NCBI RefSeq assembly: GCF_002920615.1
Contig: NZ_PQSU01000004.1
Location: 1 to 64,000 of the forward strand
Direction of reading: 5' to 3'
DNA: 64,000 bases
Source: Streptomyces sp. Ru62
Lineage (GTDB): Bacteria > Actinomycetota > Actinomycetes > Streptomycetales > Streptomycetaceae
Shown: piece after piece, positions 1 through 8,804 of the stretch
How the letters are laid out: each line of letters begins with the position of its first letter
How positions within the stretch are numbered: the first letter of the stretch is position 1
Notes under the pieces: generated by a model
Seen by the model: only the letters and a program-made list of their open reading frames with translations
Databases searched by the model: none
Told to the model about the DNA's origin: nothing
Made by a program: the position numbers and the translations under genes

Positions 1-1
1 G

Positions 2-3000
2 GAGGCCGCCGTGGCCGAGGAGGCCGCTCCGCGCCGTACGCGTCGTCGTGCCACGCGCCGGGTGTCCGCGCCCGACACCGCCCCCGCCACCGAGGACGCC
101 GCAGAGGCCGAGTCCGCGGTGGCCACCCACACCCCGGAGGTCCCCGCGACCACGCACACCACCGAGCCGGCCGCGGCCACCCAGCCCGCCCAGGCTCCGC
201 AGGTTCCCGCACCGGCCGCCGAGGCCGGGGGGCCGCGCCGGGCCCGGCGCCGGGTCGTCCGCGCCGCGTCCGGGTTCTCCGCTCCCCGGGCCACCGAGCC
301 GGACGAGGCCGAGGCCCCGCGCCGGCCCGCCCGCCCCGCCGTCGCCGTCTTCCAGGCGCCGGTGTTCACCGAGCCCAAGTTCCAGACGCCGGAGCGGGCC
401 GCCGCCGAGGCGGCTGCCGAGGCCGCCGAGGTGGACGAGGCCCCCGAGGCGGACGAGACCGAGGAGTACGCGGAGGAGCGCGCCGAGACCGGTGGCCGCC
501 GCCGCCGGCGTCGCCGTGGTGCCGCCGAGGAGAGCAGGCCGGCCGAGGCCGCCGTCGAGGACGAGGAGCCGGAGGAGGCCGAGGAGGCCCCGGAGGCCGC
601 CGAGGACCTCGCTGAGGCCGAGGGCGAGGAGGGCGACGAGACCGAGGGCGCCGAGGGCTTCGAGGAGTCCGGCTCGCGCCGTCGCCGCCGCCGTGGCGGA
701 CGCCGTCGCCGGCGCGGTGACGCGGCCGACGGCGAGTCCGGCGAGGGCGTGGACGGCGACGCCGAGGAACTGGCCGCCGAGCAGGCCGCGCAGGACGTCG
801 AGGACACCGCCGAGCAGGAGGAAGAGGACGCCGAGGAGGCGCGTGGCGAGGAGTCCGGTGGCTCCAGCTCCAGCAGCCGCCGGCGCCGTCGCCGCCGCCG
901 TCGGGCCGGTGACACCTCCGTGGACGCCGAGCCGTCCGAGGACGACCCGGAGCGCACGGTCGTCAAGGTCCGCGAGCCGCGCAAGCCCAGCGAGCCGTCC
1001 GACGAGGTGCAGTCCATCAAGGGCTCGACCCGTCTGGAGGCCAAGAAGCAGCGCCGCCGGGAAGGCCGTGAGCAGGGACGCCGACGCGTTCCGATCATCA
1101 CCGAGGCCGAGTTCCTGGCCCGCCGGGAGGCCGTCGAGCGCGTGATGGTCGTCCGTCAGCACGGCGACCGTACGCAGATCGGCGTCCTGGAGGACGGCGT
1201 GCTCGTCGAGCACTACGTCAACAAGGAGCAGTCGACCTCGTACGTCGGCAACGTCTACCTGGGCAAGGTCCAGAACGTGCTGCCGTCGATGGAGGCCGCC
1301 TTCATCGACATCGGCAAGGGCCGCAACGCGGTCCTGTACGCCGGTGAGGTCAACTTCGAGGCGCTCGGCATGGCGGGCGGCCCGCGCCGGATCGAGTCCG
1401 CGCTCAAGTCCGGCCAGTCCGTCCTGGTACAGGTCACGAAGGACCCGATCGGGCACAAGGGCGCGCGGCTCACCAGCCAGGTCTCCCTGCCCGGGCGCTA
1501 CCTCGTGTACGTCCCCGAGGGCTCGATGACCGGCATCAGCCGCAAGCTGCCCGACACCGAGCGGGCCCGGCTGAAGACCATCCTCAAGAAGATCGTCCCC
1601 GAGGACGCGGGCGTCATCGTGCGCACCGCCGCCGAGGGCGCGAGCGAGGACGAGCTGCGCCGCGACGTCGAGCGGCTCCAGGCGCAGTGGGAGGACATCC
1701 AGAAGAAGGCCAAGAACGGCGGCAACGCTCCGACGCTGCTGTACGGCGAGCCGGACATGACCGTCCGGGTCGTGCGCGACATCTTCAACGAGGACTTCTC
1801 CAAGGTCATCGTCAGCGGTGACGAGGCATGGCAGACGATCCACGGGTACGTCTCGCACGTCGCCCCGGACCTGGCCGGCCGCCTGTCGAAGTGGACCTCC
1901 GAGGTCGACGTCTTCGCCACCTACCGGATCGACGAGCAGCTCGCCAAGGCGCTGGACCGCAAGGTCTGGCTGCCCAGCGGCGGTTCGCTGGTGATCGACC
2001 GGACCGAGGCGATGGTCGTCATCGACGTCAACACCGGCAAGTTCACCGGCCAGGGCGGCAACCTGGAGGAGACGGTCACCAGGAACAACCTGGAGGCGGC
2101 GGAGGAGATCGTGCGCCAGCTGCGGCTGCGCGACCTCGGCGGCATCATCGTGATCGACTTCATCGACATGGTCCTGGAGTCGAACCGGGACCTGGTGCTG
2201 CGCCGCCTGCTGGAGTGCCTGGGCCGCGACCGTACGAAGCACCAGGTCGCGGAAGTGACCTCGCTGGGCCTCGTGCAGATGACCCGCAAGCGGGTCGGCC
2301 AGGGCCTGCTGGAGTCGTTCTCCGAGACCTGTGTCCACTGCAACGGGCGCGGTGTCATCGTCCACCTGGACCAGGCGACCGCGAACGGTGGCGGCGGCAA
2401 GCGCAAGAAGCGCGGCCGGGGCGCCGAGGCGCCGGAGCCCGTGCACGAGCATGTGCACGAGACCGCCGCCGTGGCCGTGGAGACCGGCGAGGCCGTCGAG
2501 CCCGAGGTGGAGACCGCCGTGGAGGTGGCCGCCGAGGTCGCCGAGCCGGTGGCCCTGCCGGCACCCGAGTTCGCGCCGGACGAGGAGCTGTACAGCAGCG
2601 TCGCCGAGGCCGAGGCGGCGGCCGGCCGTGGCCGTACGCGGCGCCGGGCGAGCCGCCGGGTGTCGGCTCCGGCGGGTGCGCCGAGGGCGGAGAAGGCGTC
2701 CCGGGCCGAGCGTGCGCCCCAGGCCGGTGAGGCCGCCGCGGAGGCCGAGGTTCCGACCGCCCAGGAGGTCACCGCCGAGCAGGCGGCGGCGCGCCCGGTG
2801 CAGCCGGAGCCTGCCGCCGAGGCGCTGGCCGAGCCGGCGGCCGTCGAGGACCAGGTGGTCCCGGCGCCGCAGGCCGAGACCCAGGCCGCCGAGGAGGCCG
2901 CGCCCAAGGGCCGTACGCGCCGTCGGGCGACCCGGAAGGTGTCGGCCCCGGCCGGCTCGCCCGAGGGTGCCGAGGCGGCCGTCGTGACGGTGCCCGAGAC

Positions 3001-3484
3001 GGCACCGGCGGCCGAGGCACCGGCGGAGCAGCCCGCTCCGGTCGCCGGGACCACGGCTGAGGCCCCGGCCGGGCAGCCGGCGGAGGCCGTGAGCGCTGCC
3101 GCCCCGGCCCGCCCGCGCCGCCGTGCGGTGCGCAAGGCCACCGCGCCGACCGCGCCCGAGGAGGCGGCCGTCGTGGTCGTCCCGTCGGCCACGGCGGAGG
3201 AGGCCCCGGCGCCGGAAGCCCCGGCCGCCGAGGCTCCGGTGACCGAGGAGACGGCCGCCGCGCAGCCGGCTGCCGAGGAGGCCGCGCCGGCCAAGAAGAC
3301 CGCCCGCAAGACGGCGGCCAAGAAGGCCACGGCGAAGAAGACGGCCGCCAAGAAGACCGCGGCCAAGAAGACGGCCGCCAAGAAGACGACGGCCAAGAAG
3401 GCGGCGAAGACCGCCAAGACGGCCGCGGCGAAGTCGACGGCGAAGAAGACCACCACGGTCTCCACCGCCGCGGACGAGGACTGA
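2..3484 (+). CDS. rne: Ribonuclease E/G, 5' end outside the window
   Basis: Endoribonuclease that starts mRNA decay and processes rRNA and tRNA precursors. The frame is open to the left edge, so the true start lies upstream; residue numbers count from the GTG at 11. An S1 domain lies near residues 378-450. The DNase I-like catalytic core carries the paired metal-binding aspartates D672 (VVIDVNTG) and D716 (IIVIDFID), 44 apart. A zinc-link motif CVHCNGRG is at 774-781. The first 360 residues and everything after 800 are disordered, alternating Arg blocks, Glu/Ala stretches and repeated RTRRRA(T/S)R-type motifs, with a Lys/Ala histone-H1-like tail at 1094-1157. The catalytic core sits centrally, as in Streptomyces RNase ES, not N-terminally as in E. 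coli. Confidence 0.96.
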   Translation, partial: EAAVAEEAAPRRTRRRATRRVSAPDTAPATEDAAEAESAVATHTPEVPATTHTTEPAAATQPAQAPQVPAPAAEAGGPRRARRRVVRAASGFSAPRATEPDEAEAPRRPARPAVAVFQAPVFTEPKFQTPERAAAEAAAEAAEVDEAPEADETEEYAEERAETGGRRRRRRRGAAEESRPAEAAVEDEEPEEAEEAPEAAEDLAEAEGEEGDETEGAEGFEESGSRRRRRRGGRRRRRGDAADGESGEGVDGDAEELAAEQAAQDVEDTAEQEEEDAEEARGEESGGSSSSSRRRRRRRRRAGDTSVDAEPSEDDPERTVVKVREPRKPSEPSDEVQSIKGSTRLEAKKQRRREGREQGRRRVPIITEAEFLARREAVERVMVVRQHGDRTQIGVLEDGVLVEHYVNKEQSTSYVGNVYLGKVQNVLPSMEAAFIDIGKGRNAVLYAGEVNFEALGMAGGPRRIESALKSGQSVLVQVTKDPIGHKGARLTSQVSLPGRYLVYVPEGSMTGISRKLPDTERARLKTILKKIVPEDAGVIVRTAAEGASEDELRRDVERLQAQWEDIQKKAKNGGNAPTLLYGEPDMTVRVVRDIFNEDFSKVIVSGDEAWQTIHGYVSHVAPDLAGRLSKWTSEVDVFATYRIDEQLAKALDRKVWLPSGGSLVIDRTEAMVVIDVNTGKFTGQGGNLEETVTRNNLEAAEEIVRQLRLRDLGGIIVIDFIDMVLESNRDLVLRRLLECLGRDRTKHQVAEVTSLGLVQMTRKRVGQGLLESFSETCVHCNGRGVIVHLDQATANGGGGKRKKRGRGAEAPEPVHEHVHETAAVAVETGEAVEPEVETAVEVAAEVAEPVALPAPEFAPDEELYSSVAEAEAAAGRGRTRRRASRRVSAPAGAPRAEKASRAERAPQAGEAAAEAEVPTAQEVTAEQAAARPVQPEPAAEALAEPAAVEDQVVPAPQAETQAAEEAAPKGRTRRRATRKVSAPAGSPEGAEAAVVTVPETAPAAEAPAEQPAPVAGTTAEAPAGQPAEAVSAAAPARPRRRAVRKATAPTAPEEAAVVVVPSATAEEAPAPEAPAAEAPVTEETAAAQPAAEEAAPAKKTARKTAAKKATAKKTAAKKTAAKKTAAKKTTAKKAAKTAKTAAAKSTAKKTTTVSTAADED

Positions 3485-3499
3485 GTCCCTCGTCCCACC

Positions 3500-3536
3500 G
3501 GGTGTGGTCCTGTCCCTTCGGGCAGGGCCACACCCC
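3500..3536 (+). terminator. rne terminator hairpin
   Basis: Sixteen nucleotides downstream of the rne stop a long GC-rich stem (left arm 3500-3516, right arm 3521-3536) closes on a UUCG tetraloop, with one or two G-U pairs. It separates rne from the following two-gene unit. Confidence 0.8.
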
Positions 3537-3632
3537 TTGTCGGGGCCTTGGAGCGAGTTCTCCGCGGGGCGCCGGAGCCGAGTCAAGACGTACAGTGCCT
3601 CGGCACAGCTGAAACAAAGGAGAGAAACCGCG

Positions 3633-4385
3633 ATGATAGGCCTCGTTCTGGCGGCCGGCGCCGGGCGCCGTCTGCGCCCCTACACCGACACCCTGCCCAA
3701 GGCTCTGGTGCCGGTGGGTCCCGAGGGCGCGGAGGAGTCGCTGACGGTCCTGGACCTGACCCTGGGGAACTTCGCCGAGGTGGGGCTGACCGAGGTCGGG
3801 ATCATCGTCGGCTACCGCAAGGAGGCCGTGTACGAGCGCAAGGCGGCCCTGGAGCGGAAGTACGGCCTGAAGCTCACCCTGATCGACAACGACAAGGCCG
3901 AGGAGTGGAACAACGCCTACTCCCTGTGGTGCGGCCGTGACGCCCTGAAGGACGGCGTGATCCTCGCCAACGGCGACACCGTGCACCCGGTCTCCGTCGA
4001 GAAGACCCTCCTCGCCGCGCGCGGCGACGGCAAGAAGATCATCCTCGCCCTGGACACGGTGAAGAGCCTGGCCGACGAGGAGATGAAGGTCGTCGTCGAC
4101 CCCGAGAAGGGCGTCCGGCGGATCACCAAGCTGATGGACCCGGCCGAGGCCACCGGCGAGTACATCGGCGTCACCCTGATCGAGGGCGACGCGGCCGAGG
4201 AGCTGGCGGACGCGCTGCGGGCGACGTTCGAGCGTGACCCGCAGCTGTACTACGAGGACGGCTACCAGGAGCTGGTCGACCGCGGCTTCAAGGTCGACGT
4301 GGCGCCGATCGGCGACGTGAGCTGGGTCGAGATCGACAACCACGACGACCTCGCCCGCGGACGGGTGATCGCGTGCCAGTACTGA
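3633..4385 (+). CDS. LicC-type nucleotidyltransferase (CDP-alcohol/phosphocholine cytidylyltransferase family)
   Basis: A 250-residue NTP-transferase that should transfer a nucleotide onto a phosphorylated small alcohol or sugar. The N-terminus has the pyrophosphorylase signature [15 protein letters not shown] followed by [18 protein letters not shown] matches the substrate-loop region of LicC-like cytidylyltransferases, and ANGDTV supplies the metal-binding Asp. The ATG at 3633 is chosen because AAAGGAG (3616-3622) lies at ideal distance; an upstream in-frame start has no such site. The stop overlaps the next gene by 13 bp, implying translational coupling to glycerol-1-phosphate dehydrogenase. 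I infer that it activates glycerol phosphate or a related polyol phosphate. The exact substrate is not readable from sequence. Confidence 0.8.
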   Translation: MIGLVLAAGAGRRLRPYTDTLPKALVPVGPEGAEESLTVLDLTLGNFAEVGLTEVGIIVGYRKEAVYERKAALERKYGLKLTLIDNDKAEEWNNAYSLWCGRDALKDGVILANGDTVHPVSVEKTLLAARGDGKKIILALDTVKSLADEEMKVVVDPEKGVRRITKLMDPAEATGEYIGVTLIEGDAAEELADALRATFERDPQLYYEDGYQELVDRGFKVDVAPIGDVSWVEIDNHDDLARGRVIACQY

Positions 4386-5434
4386 CCCGGCTCATCCCCT
4401 CGCCGGTCGTGGTGGACATCCGCGCGGGTGCCCTCGACGACCTGGCGAGTGTTCTGGCCGATCAGCGGATCTCGCACTCCGGGCGGCTCGCCGTCGCCGT
4501 CAGCGGGGGCTCCGGGGCCCGGCTGCGCGAGCGCCTCGCGCCCTCGCTGCCCGGGGCCGTCTGGTACGAGGTGGGCGGCGGCACCCTGGACGACGCGGTC
4601 CGGCTGGCCGACGAGATGAAGTCGGGTCACTACGACGCGGTGGTCGGTCTCGGCGGCGGCAAGGTCATCGACTGCGCGAAGTACACCGCGGCGCGCGTCG
4701 GTCTGCCCATGGTCGCCGTCGCCACCAACCTCTCCCACGACGGGATCTGCTCGCCCGTCTCCATCCTGGACAACGACGCCGGCCGTGGCTCCTACGGCGT
4801 ACCGACCCCCATCGCCCTCCTCATCGACCTGGACGTCATCCGTGAGGCGCCGATGCGGTTCGTGCGGTCCGGCATCGGTGACGCCCTGTCCAACATCTCC
4901 GCGGTCGCGGACTGGGAGCTGGCCAACCGCGTCAACGGGGAGCAGATCGACGGCCTGGCCGCCGCCATGGCACGCCAGGCGGGTGAGGCCGTGCTGCGGC
5001 ACCCGGGCGGATGCGGCGATGACGAGTTCCTGACCGTGCTGTCCGAGGGGCTGGTGCTGTCGGGCATCGCCATGTCGATCGCCGGGCACACCCGCCCGTC
5101 CTCCGGCGCCTGCCACGAGATCAGCCACGCGCTCGACCTGCTCTACCCCAAGCGGGCGGCGAGCCATGGCGAGCAGGTGGGACTGGGCGCCGCCTTCGCC
5201 ATGCACCTGCGGGGCGACACCGAGCGCGCCCTGCTGATGGCCGAGTCGCTCCGGCGGCACGGGCTGCCGGTGGTGGCGGAGGAGATCGGGTTCCGTGACG
5301 ACGAGTTCGTCCGCGCCGTGGAGTTCGCGCCGCAGACCCGGCCCGGCCGCTACACGATCCTGGAGCACCTGGAGCTGTCCCCGGAGGGCATCGGGAAGGC
5401 GTACGCCGCCTACGTGGCCGCGGTCGCCGACTGA
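4373..5434 (+). CDS. sn-glycerol-1-phosphate dehydrogenase family (EgsA/AraM-like)
   Basis: A 353-residue iron-containing-alcohol-dehydrogenase-fold enzyme. Visible motifs are the dinucleotide loop VGLGGGKVIDCAKY, the family signature TNLSHDGICSPVS (SHDG..SP is typical of G1P dehydrogenases), and metal ligands in SGACHEISHALD and SHGEQVGLG. The family reduces dihydroxyacetone phosphate to sn-glycerol-1-phosphate with NAD(P)H. In archaea this makes ether lipids and in Bacillus (AraM) prenylglyceryl phosphate. The GTG start lies inside the preceding nucleotidyltransferase gene, so the two are one operon. A glycerol-1-phosphate made here could be the substrate of that enzyme. Dehydroquinate-synthase-like alternatives are less likely given the SHDG signature. 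Confidence 0.82.
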   Translation: MPVLTRLIPSPVVVDIRAGALDDLASVLADQRISHSGRLAVAVSGGSGARLRERLAPSLPGAVWYEVGGGTLDDAVRLADEMKSGHYDAVVGLGGGKVIDCAKYTAARVGLPMVAVATNLSHDGICSPVSILDNDAGRGSYGVPTPIALLIDLDVIREAPMRFVRSGIGDALSNISAVADWELANRVNGEQIDGLAAAMARQAGEAVLRHPGGCGDDEFLTVLSEGLVLSGIAMSIAGHTRPSSGACHEISHALDLLYPKRAASHGEQVGLGAAFAMHLRGDTERALLMAESLRRHGLPVVAEEIGFRDDEFVRAVEFAPQTRPGRYTILEHLELSPEGIGKAYAAYVAAVAD

Positions 5435-5437
5435 GCC

Positions 5438-5469
5438 GGGGCCCGGTTTGACCCCTACGGTCCGGGCCC
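5438..5469 (+). terminator. Hairpin after the glycerol-1-phosphate dehydrogenase gene
   Basis: GGGCCCGG (5439-5446) pairs perfectly with CCGGGCCC (5462-5469) just after the stop codon. It could end the two-gene operon before rplU. There is no U tract. Confidence 0.5.
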
Positions 5470-5622
5470 GTAACCTTGACCGTCGGCGTGTCCACTGAAC
5501 ACGCCACATCCCCGTAAACCTCTTCCTCCCGGGCACACGGTTGGCCGGGAGAGGTCGTCCGTGGTTTTCCCGGGCGACTGGCCTGCGGGGGTGCCGTTTC
5601 TTCGAGCGAAAGTGAGATCCGC
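5470..5622 (+). promoter_or_regulatory. Structured leader of the rplU-rpmA ribosomal protein operon
   Basis: The region before rplU contains two stems: GGCGTGT/ACACGCC (5485-5491 with 5499-5505) and CTCCCGG/CCGGGAG (5526-5532 with 5545-5551). L21 operons often carry autoregulatory leaders in Gram-positive bacteria. Assignment of this leader to that role is inference from position and pairing only. No strong Shine-Dalgarno sequence precedes the rplU GTG. Confidence 0.4.
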
Positions 5623-5943
5623 GTGTACGCCATCGTGCGCAGCGGTGGTCGCCAGCACAAGGTTGCTGTCGGCGACATCGTTGAGGTTGACAAGATTTCC
5701 ACTGCCAAGGTTGGCGACACGGTCGAGCTCTCGACCCTGCTCGTTGTCGACGGCGACTCCGTGACCAGCGACCCGTGGGTGCTGGCCGGCATCAAGGTCC
5801 AGGCCGAGGTCGTGGACCACCACAAGGGCCAGAAGATCGACATTCTGCGCTACAAGAACAAGACCGGCTACCGTCGTCGGCAGGGCCACCGCCAGCAGTA
5901 CACGGCGATCAAGGTCACGTCGATCCCCACGGCTGCGAAGTAA
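5623..5943 (+). CDS. rplU: 50S ribosomal protein L21
   Basis: A 106-residue protein beginning [14 protein letters not shown], the conserved start of bL21, with the C-terminal basic segment [15 protein letters not shown] that contacts 23S rRNA. The length is normal for the family. The start is a GTG at 5623. It lies 14 bp ahead of rpmA, the universal L21-L27 pairing, and obg follows as in most bacteria. Expression is probably shared with rpmA from a promoter in the structured leader upstream. Confidence 0.97.
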   Translation: MYAIVRSGGRQHKVAVGDIVEVDKISTAKVGDTVELSTLLVVDGDSVTSDPWVLAGIKVQAEVVDHHKGQKIDILRYKNKTGYRRRQGHRQQYTAIKVTSIPTAAK

Positions 5944-5957
5944 GGGACTGAGGAGAC

Positions 5958-6212
5958 ATGGCACACAAGAAGGGCGCATCGTCCACCCGGAACGGTCGCG
6001 ACTCCAATGCCCAGCGGCTCGGCGTGAAGCGCTTCGGCGGTCAGGTCGTGAACGCGGGCGAGATCCTGGTCCGCCAGCGCGGCACCCACTTCCACCCCGG
6101 CGCGGGCGTCGGCCGTGGCGGCGACGACACGCTGTTCGCCCTGCAGGCCGGTTCGGTGCAGTTCGGCACCCACCGTGGCCGCAAGGTCGTGAACATCGTT
6201 CCGGTCGCCTGA
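5958..6212 (+). CDS. rpmA: 50S ribosomal protein L27
   Basis: An 84-residue bL27 starting [16 protein letters not shown], whose flexible N-terminus reaches toward the peptidyl-transferase centre. [10 protein letters not shown] and [11 protein letters not shown] are family-specific. The gene follows rplU after 14 bp, with GAGGAGA upstream of its ATG. The N-terminus starts directly at the mature AHKKG sequence without the cleavable extension known from Firmicutes. Confidence 0.97.
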   Translation: MAHKKGASSTRNGRDSNAQRLGVKRFGGQVVNAGEILVRQRGTHFHPGAGVGRGGDDTLFALQAGSVQFGTHRGRKVVNIVPVA

Positions 6213-6236
6213 GTCGGCTGATCGGAAGCTTTCGCG

Positions 6237-6276
6237 AGGCGGACCTCACTTCCCGGTCGGGAAGGCGGGTCCGCCT
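6237..6276 (+). terminator. rpmA terminator
   Basis: AGGCGGACC (6237-6245) pairs with GGTCCGCCT (6268-6276) around an inner CTTCCCG/CGGGAAG stem, followed by TTTCG. It probably ends most rplU-rpmA transcripts before obg. Confidence 0.8.
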
Positions 6277-6330
6277 TTCGCGTGTTACCCACAAGACATA
6301 CCCGGACGTTCCTTCTGGAGGCACTGAACC

Positions 6331-7776
6331 ATGACCACCTTCGTGGACCGCGTCGAACTGCACGTCGCCGCGGGTAACGGGGGCCACGGCTGTGCCTCCG
6401 TCCACCGTGAGAAGTTCAAGCCGCTCGGCGGCCCGGACGGCGGCAACGGCGGCCGGGGCGGTGACGTCATCCTGACGGTCGACCAGTCGGTCACGACGCT
6501 GCTCGACTACCACCACTCCCCGCACCGCAAGGCCACCAACGGCAAGCCCGGCGAGGGCGGCAACCGCTCCGGCAAGGACGGCCAGGACCTGGTCCTGCCC
6601 GTGCCGGACGGCACGGTCGTCCTGGACAAGGCGGGCAACGTGCTCGCCGACCTGGTCGGCCACGGCACCTCGTACATCGCCGCGCAGGGCGGCCGGGGCG
6701 GCCTCGGCAACGCGGCGCTGGCCTCCGCCCGCCGCAAGGCGCCCGGCTTCGCCCTGCTCGGCGAGCCCGGTGACGTCCAGGACATCGTCCTGGAGCTGAA
6801 GACCGTCGCGGACGTGGCCCTCGTCGGCTATCCGAGCGCCGGCAAGTCCTCGCTGATCTCCGTGCTGAGCGCGGCCAAGCCGAAGATCGCCGACTATCCG
6901 TTCACCACACTGGTCCCGAACCTGGGCGTGGTGACCGCAGGTTCCACCGTCTACACCATCGCCGACGTGCCCGGTCTCATCCCCGGCGCCAGCCAGGGTC
7001 GCGGCCTGGGCCTGGAGTTCCTGCGGCACGTGGAGCGGTGCAGCGTGCTGGTGCACGTGCTGGACACCGCGACCCTGGAGTCCGACCGCGACCCCGCCTC
7101 CGACCTCGACGTCATCGAGGAGGAGCTGCGGCAGTACGGCGGCCTGGGCGACCGGCCCCGCATCGTCGTCCTGAACAAGGTGGACGTGCCGGACGGCAAG
7201 GACCTCGCCGAGATGGTCCGCCCCGACCTGGAGGCCCGCGGCTACCGCGTCTTCGAGGTGTCGGCGGTGGCGCACATCGGGCTGCGGGAGCTGACCTTCG
7301 CCCTCGGTGAGCTGGTCGCGGGCGCGCGTGCCGCCAAGCCGAAGGAGGAGGCGACCCGGATCGTCATCCGGCCCAAGGCCGTGGACGACGCGGGCTTCAC
7401 CGTCACCCGTGAGGAGATCGGCGGCGAGCCGCTGTTCCGGGTGCGCGGCGAGAAGCCCGAACGCTGGGTCCGCCAGACCGACTTCAACAACGACGAGGCC
7501 GTCGGCTATCTCGCCGACCGGCTCAACCGCCTCGGTGTGGAGGAGGAGTTGATGAAGGCGGGTGCCCGCGCGGGTGACGGCGTCGCCATCGGTCCGGAGG
7601 AGAACGCGGTCGTCTTCGACTGGGAGCCGACGGCCATGGCCGGGGCGGAGATGCTCGGCCGGCGTGGCGAGGACCACCGCTTCGACGCGCCCCGGCCCGC
7701 GGCACAGCGCCGCCGGGACCGGCAGGCCGAACGGGACGAAGTCAGCCGGGAGTTCGAGGACTTCGAGCCGTTCTAG
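6331..7776 (+). CDS. obg: GTPase Obg/CgtA
   Basis: A 481-residue essential GTPase involved in 50S assembly and, in Streptomyces, in the onset of sporulation. The glycine-rich Obg fold covers residues 1-160 (GGNGGRGG repeats). The G domain follows with P-loop GYPSAGKSS near 166, DVPGLIPGA (G3) near 212 and NKVD (G4) near 282. An OCT domain ends around 425. The last 50 residues form an acidic/basic tail typical of actinobacterial Obg. GGAGG precedes the ATG at 6331. It probably has its own promoter, since a terminator sits behind rpmA. Confidence 0.96.
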   Translation: MTTFVDRVELHVAAGNGGHGCASVHREKFKPLGGPDGGNGGRGGDVILTVDQSVTTLLDYHHSPHRKATNGKPGEGGNRSGKDGQDLVLPVPDGTVVLDKAGNVLADLVGHGTSYIAAQGGRGGLGNAALASARRKAPGFALLGEPGDVQDIVLELKTVADVALVGYPSAGKSSLISVLSAAKPKIADYPFTTLVPNLGVVTAGSTVYTIADVPGLIPGASQGRGLGLEFLRHVERCSVLVHVLDTATLESDRDPASDLDVIEEELRQYGGLGDRPRIVVLNKVDVPDGKDLAEMVRPDLEARGYRVFEVSAVAHIGLRELTFALGELVAGARAAKPKEEATRIVIRPKAVDDAGFTVTREEIGGEPLFRVRGEKPERWVRQTDFNNDEAVGYLADRLNRLGVEEELMKAGARAGDGVAIGPEENAVVFDWEPTAMAGAEMLGRRGEDHRFDAPRPAAQRRRDRQAERDEVSREFEDFEPF

Positions 7777-7784
7777 CCCACCGG

Positions 7785-7858
7785 CGGGGCGGCGGCAACG
7801 CGAGAGGGCGGGCCGGAGGTTTTCCTCCGGCCCGCCCTCTCGCGTTGCCGCCGCCCCG
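7785..7858. terminator. Bidirectional terminator, perfect 35-bp inverted repeat
   Basis: Positions 7785-7819 are the exact reverse complement of 7824-7858, with a TTTT loop at 7820-7823. It lies between convergent obg and galU, whose stop codons are only about 85 bp apart. Both transcripts would end in the same long uninterrupted stem. Confidence 0.9.
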
Positions 7859-7861
7859 GTG

Positions 7862-8776
7862 TCAGGCGTTGTCGTCCATCAGCTCCTGGCCGACGTAACC
7901 GCGGAGCCAGGTCCGGAAGTCCGGGCCCAGGTCTTCACGTTCGCACGCGAGTCTGACAATGGCACGCAGGTAGTCGCCACGGTCACCGGTGTCATAGCGG
8001 CGGCCCTTGAAGACGACGCCGTGCACCGGGCCGCCGACCTTCTCGTCCTGCGCGAGCTGCTGGAGGGCGTCGGTGAGCTGGATCTCGCCGCCGCGGCCCG
8101 GCTCGGTCTTGCGCAGTATGTCGAAGACGTGCGGGTCGAGGACGTAGCGGCCGATGATCGCGTAGTTCGAGGGGGCGTCCGCCGGGTCCGGCTTCTCGAC
8201 CAGTCCGGTCACCTTGACCACGTCAGCGTCGGCGGTGGCCTCCACGGCCGCGCAGCCGTAGAGGTGGATCTGCTCGGGCGCGACCTCCATCAGGGCGACG
8301 ACGCTGCCGCCGTGCTGCTCCTGGATCTCGATCATGCGCGCGAGCAGCGGGTCCCGCGGGTCGATCAGGTCGTCACCGAGGAGGACGGCGAAGGGCTCGT
8401 GGCCGACGTGCGGGGCGGCGCACAGCACGGCGTGCCCGAGGCCCCTGGGATCGCCCTGGCGCACGTAGTGCATGGTGGCCAGGTCGCTGGACTCCTGCAC
8501 CTTCGCGAGCCGTTCGGCGTCGCCCTTCTTCTCCAGCGCCGATTCCAGCTCGTAGTTGCGGTCGAAGTGGTCCTCAAGGGGACGCTTGTTGCGCCCGGTG
8601 ATCATCAGGACGTCGTCGAGCCCCGCCGACACGGCCTCCTCGACCACGTACTGGATCGCCGGCTTGTCTACGACCGGCAGCATCTCCTTGGGAGTGGCTT
8701 TGGTGGCCGGCAGGAACCGGGTGCCGAGGCCGGCTGCGGGAATGACAGCCTTGGAGATGGTGGGGCGGGAAGCCAT
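7862..8776 (-). CDS. galU: UTP-glucose-1-phosphate uridylyltransferase
   Basis: A 304-residue enzyme making UDP-glucose from UTP and glucose-1-phosphate. The N-terminus reads KAVIPAAGLGTRFLPATKA, the GalU signature, followed by PKEMLPVVDKPAIQYVVEEA; the later VEKPDP belongs to the catalytic core. The ATG at 8776 is preceded by a purine-rich AAGAGAG. The gene lies 28 bp downstream of the TagF-like gene on the same strand, so they probably form an operon and UDP-sugar feeds the same surface polymer. UDP-glucose also serves general glycan synthesis. Confidence 0.93.
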   Translation of the reverse strand: MASRPTISKAVIPAAGLGTRFLPATKATPKEMLPVVDKPAIQYVVEEAVSAGLDDVLMITGRNKRPLEDHFDRNYELESALEKKGDAERLAKVQESSDLATMHYVRQGDPRGLGHAVLCAAPHVGHEPFAVLLGDDLIDPRDPLLARMIEIQEQHGGSVVALMEVAPEQIHLYGCAAVEATADADVVKVTGLVEKPDPADAPSNYAIIGRYVLDPHVFDILRKTEPGRGGEIQLTDALQQLAQDEKVGGPVHGVVFKGRRYDTGDRGDYLRAIVRLACEREDLGPDFRTWLRGYVGQELMDDNA

Positions 8777-8804
8777 GTGGTGCTCTCTTCTCTCTTTCCG
8801 TGTG

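Noticed and set aside
1921..3531. Ala/Val/Ser-rich minus-strand open frame opposite rne
   Set aside because: It mirrors the Arg/Ala/Glu repeats of RNase E and has no independent start signal or domain.
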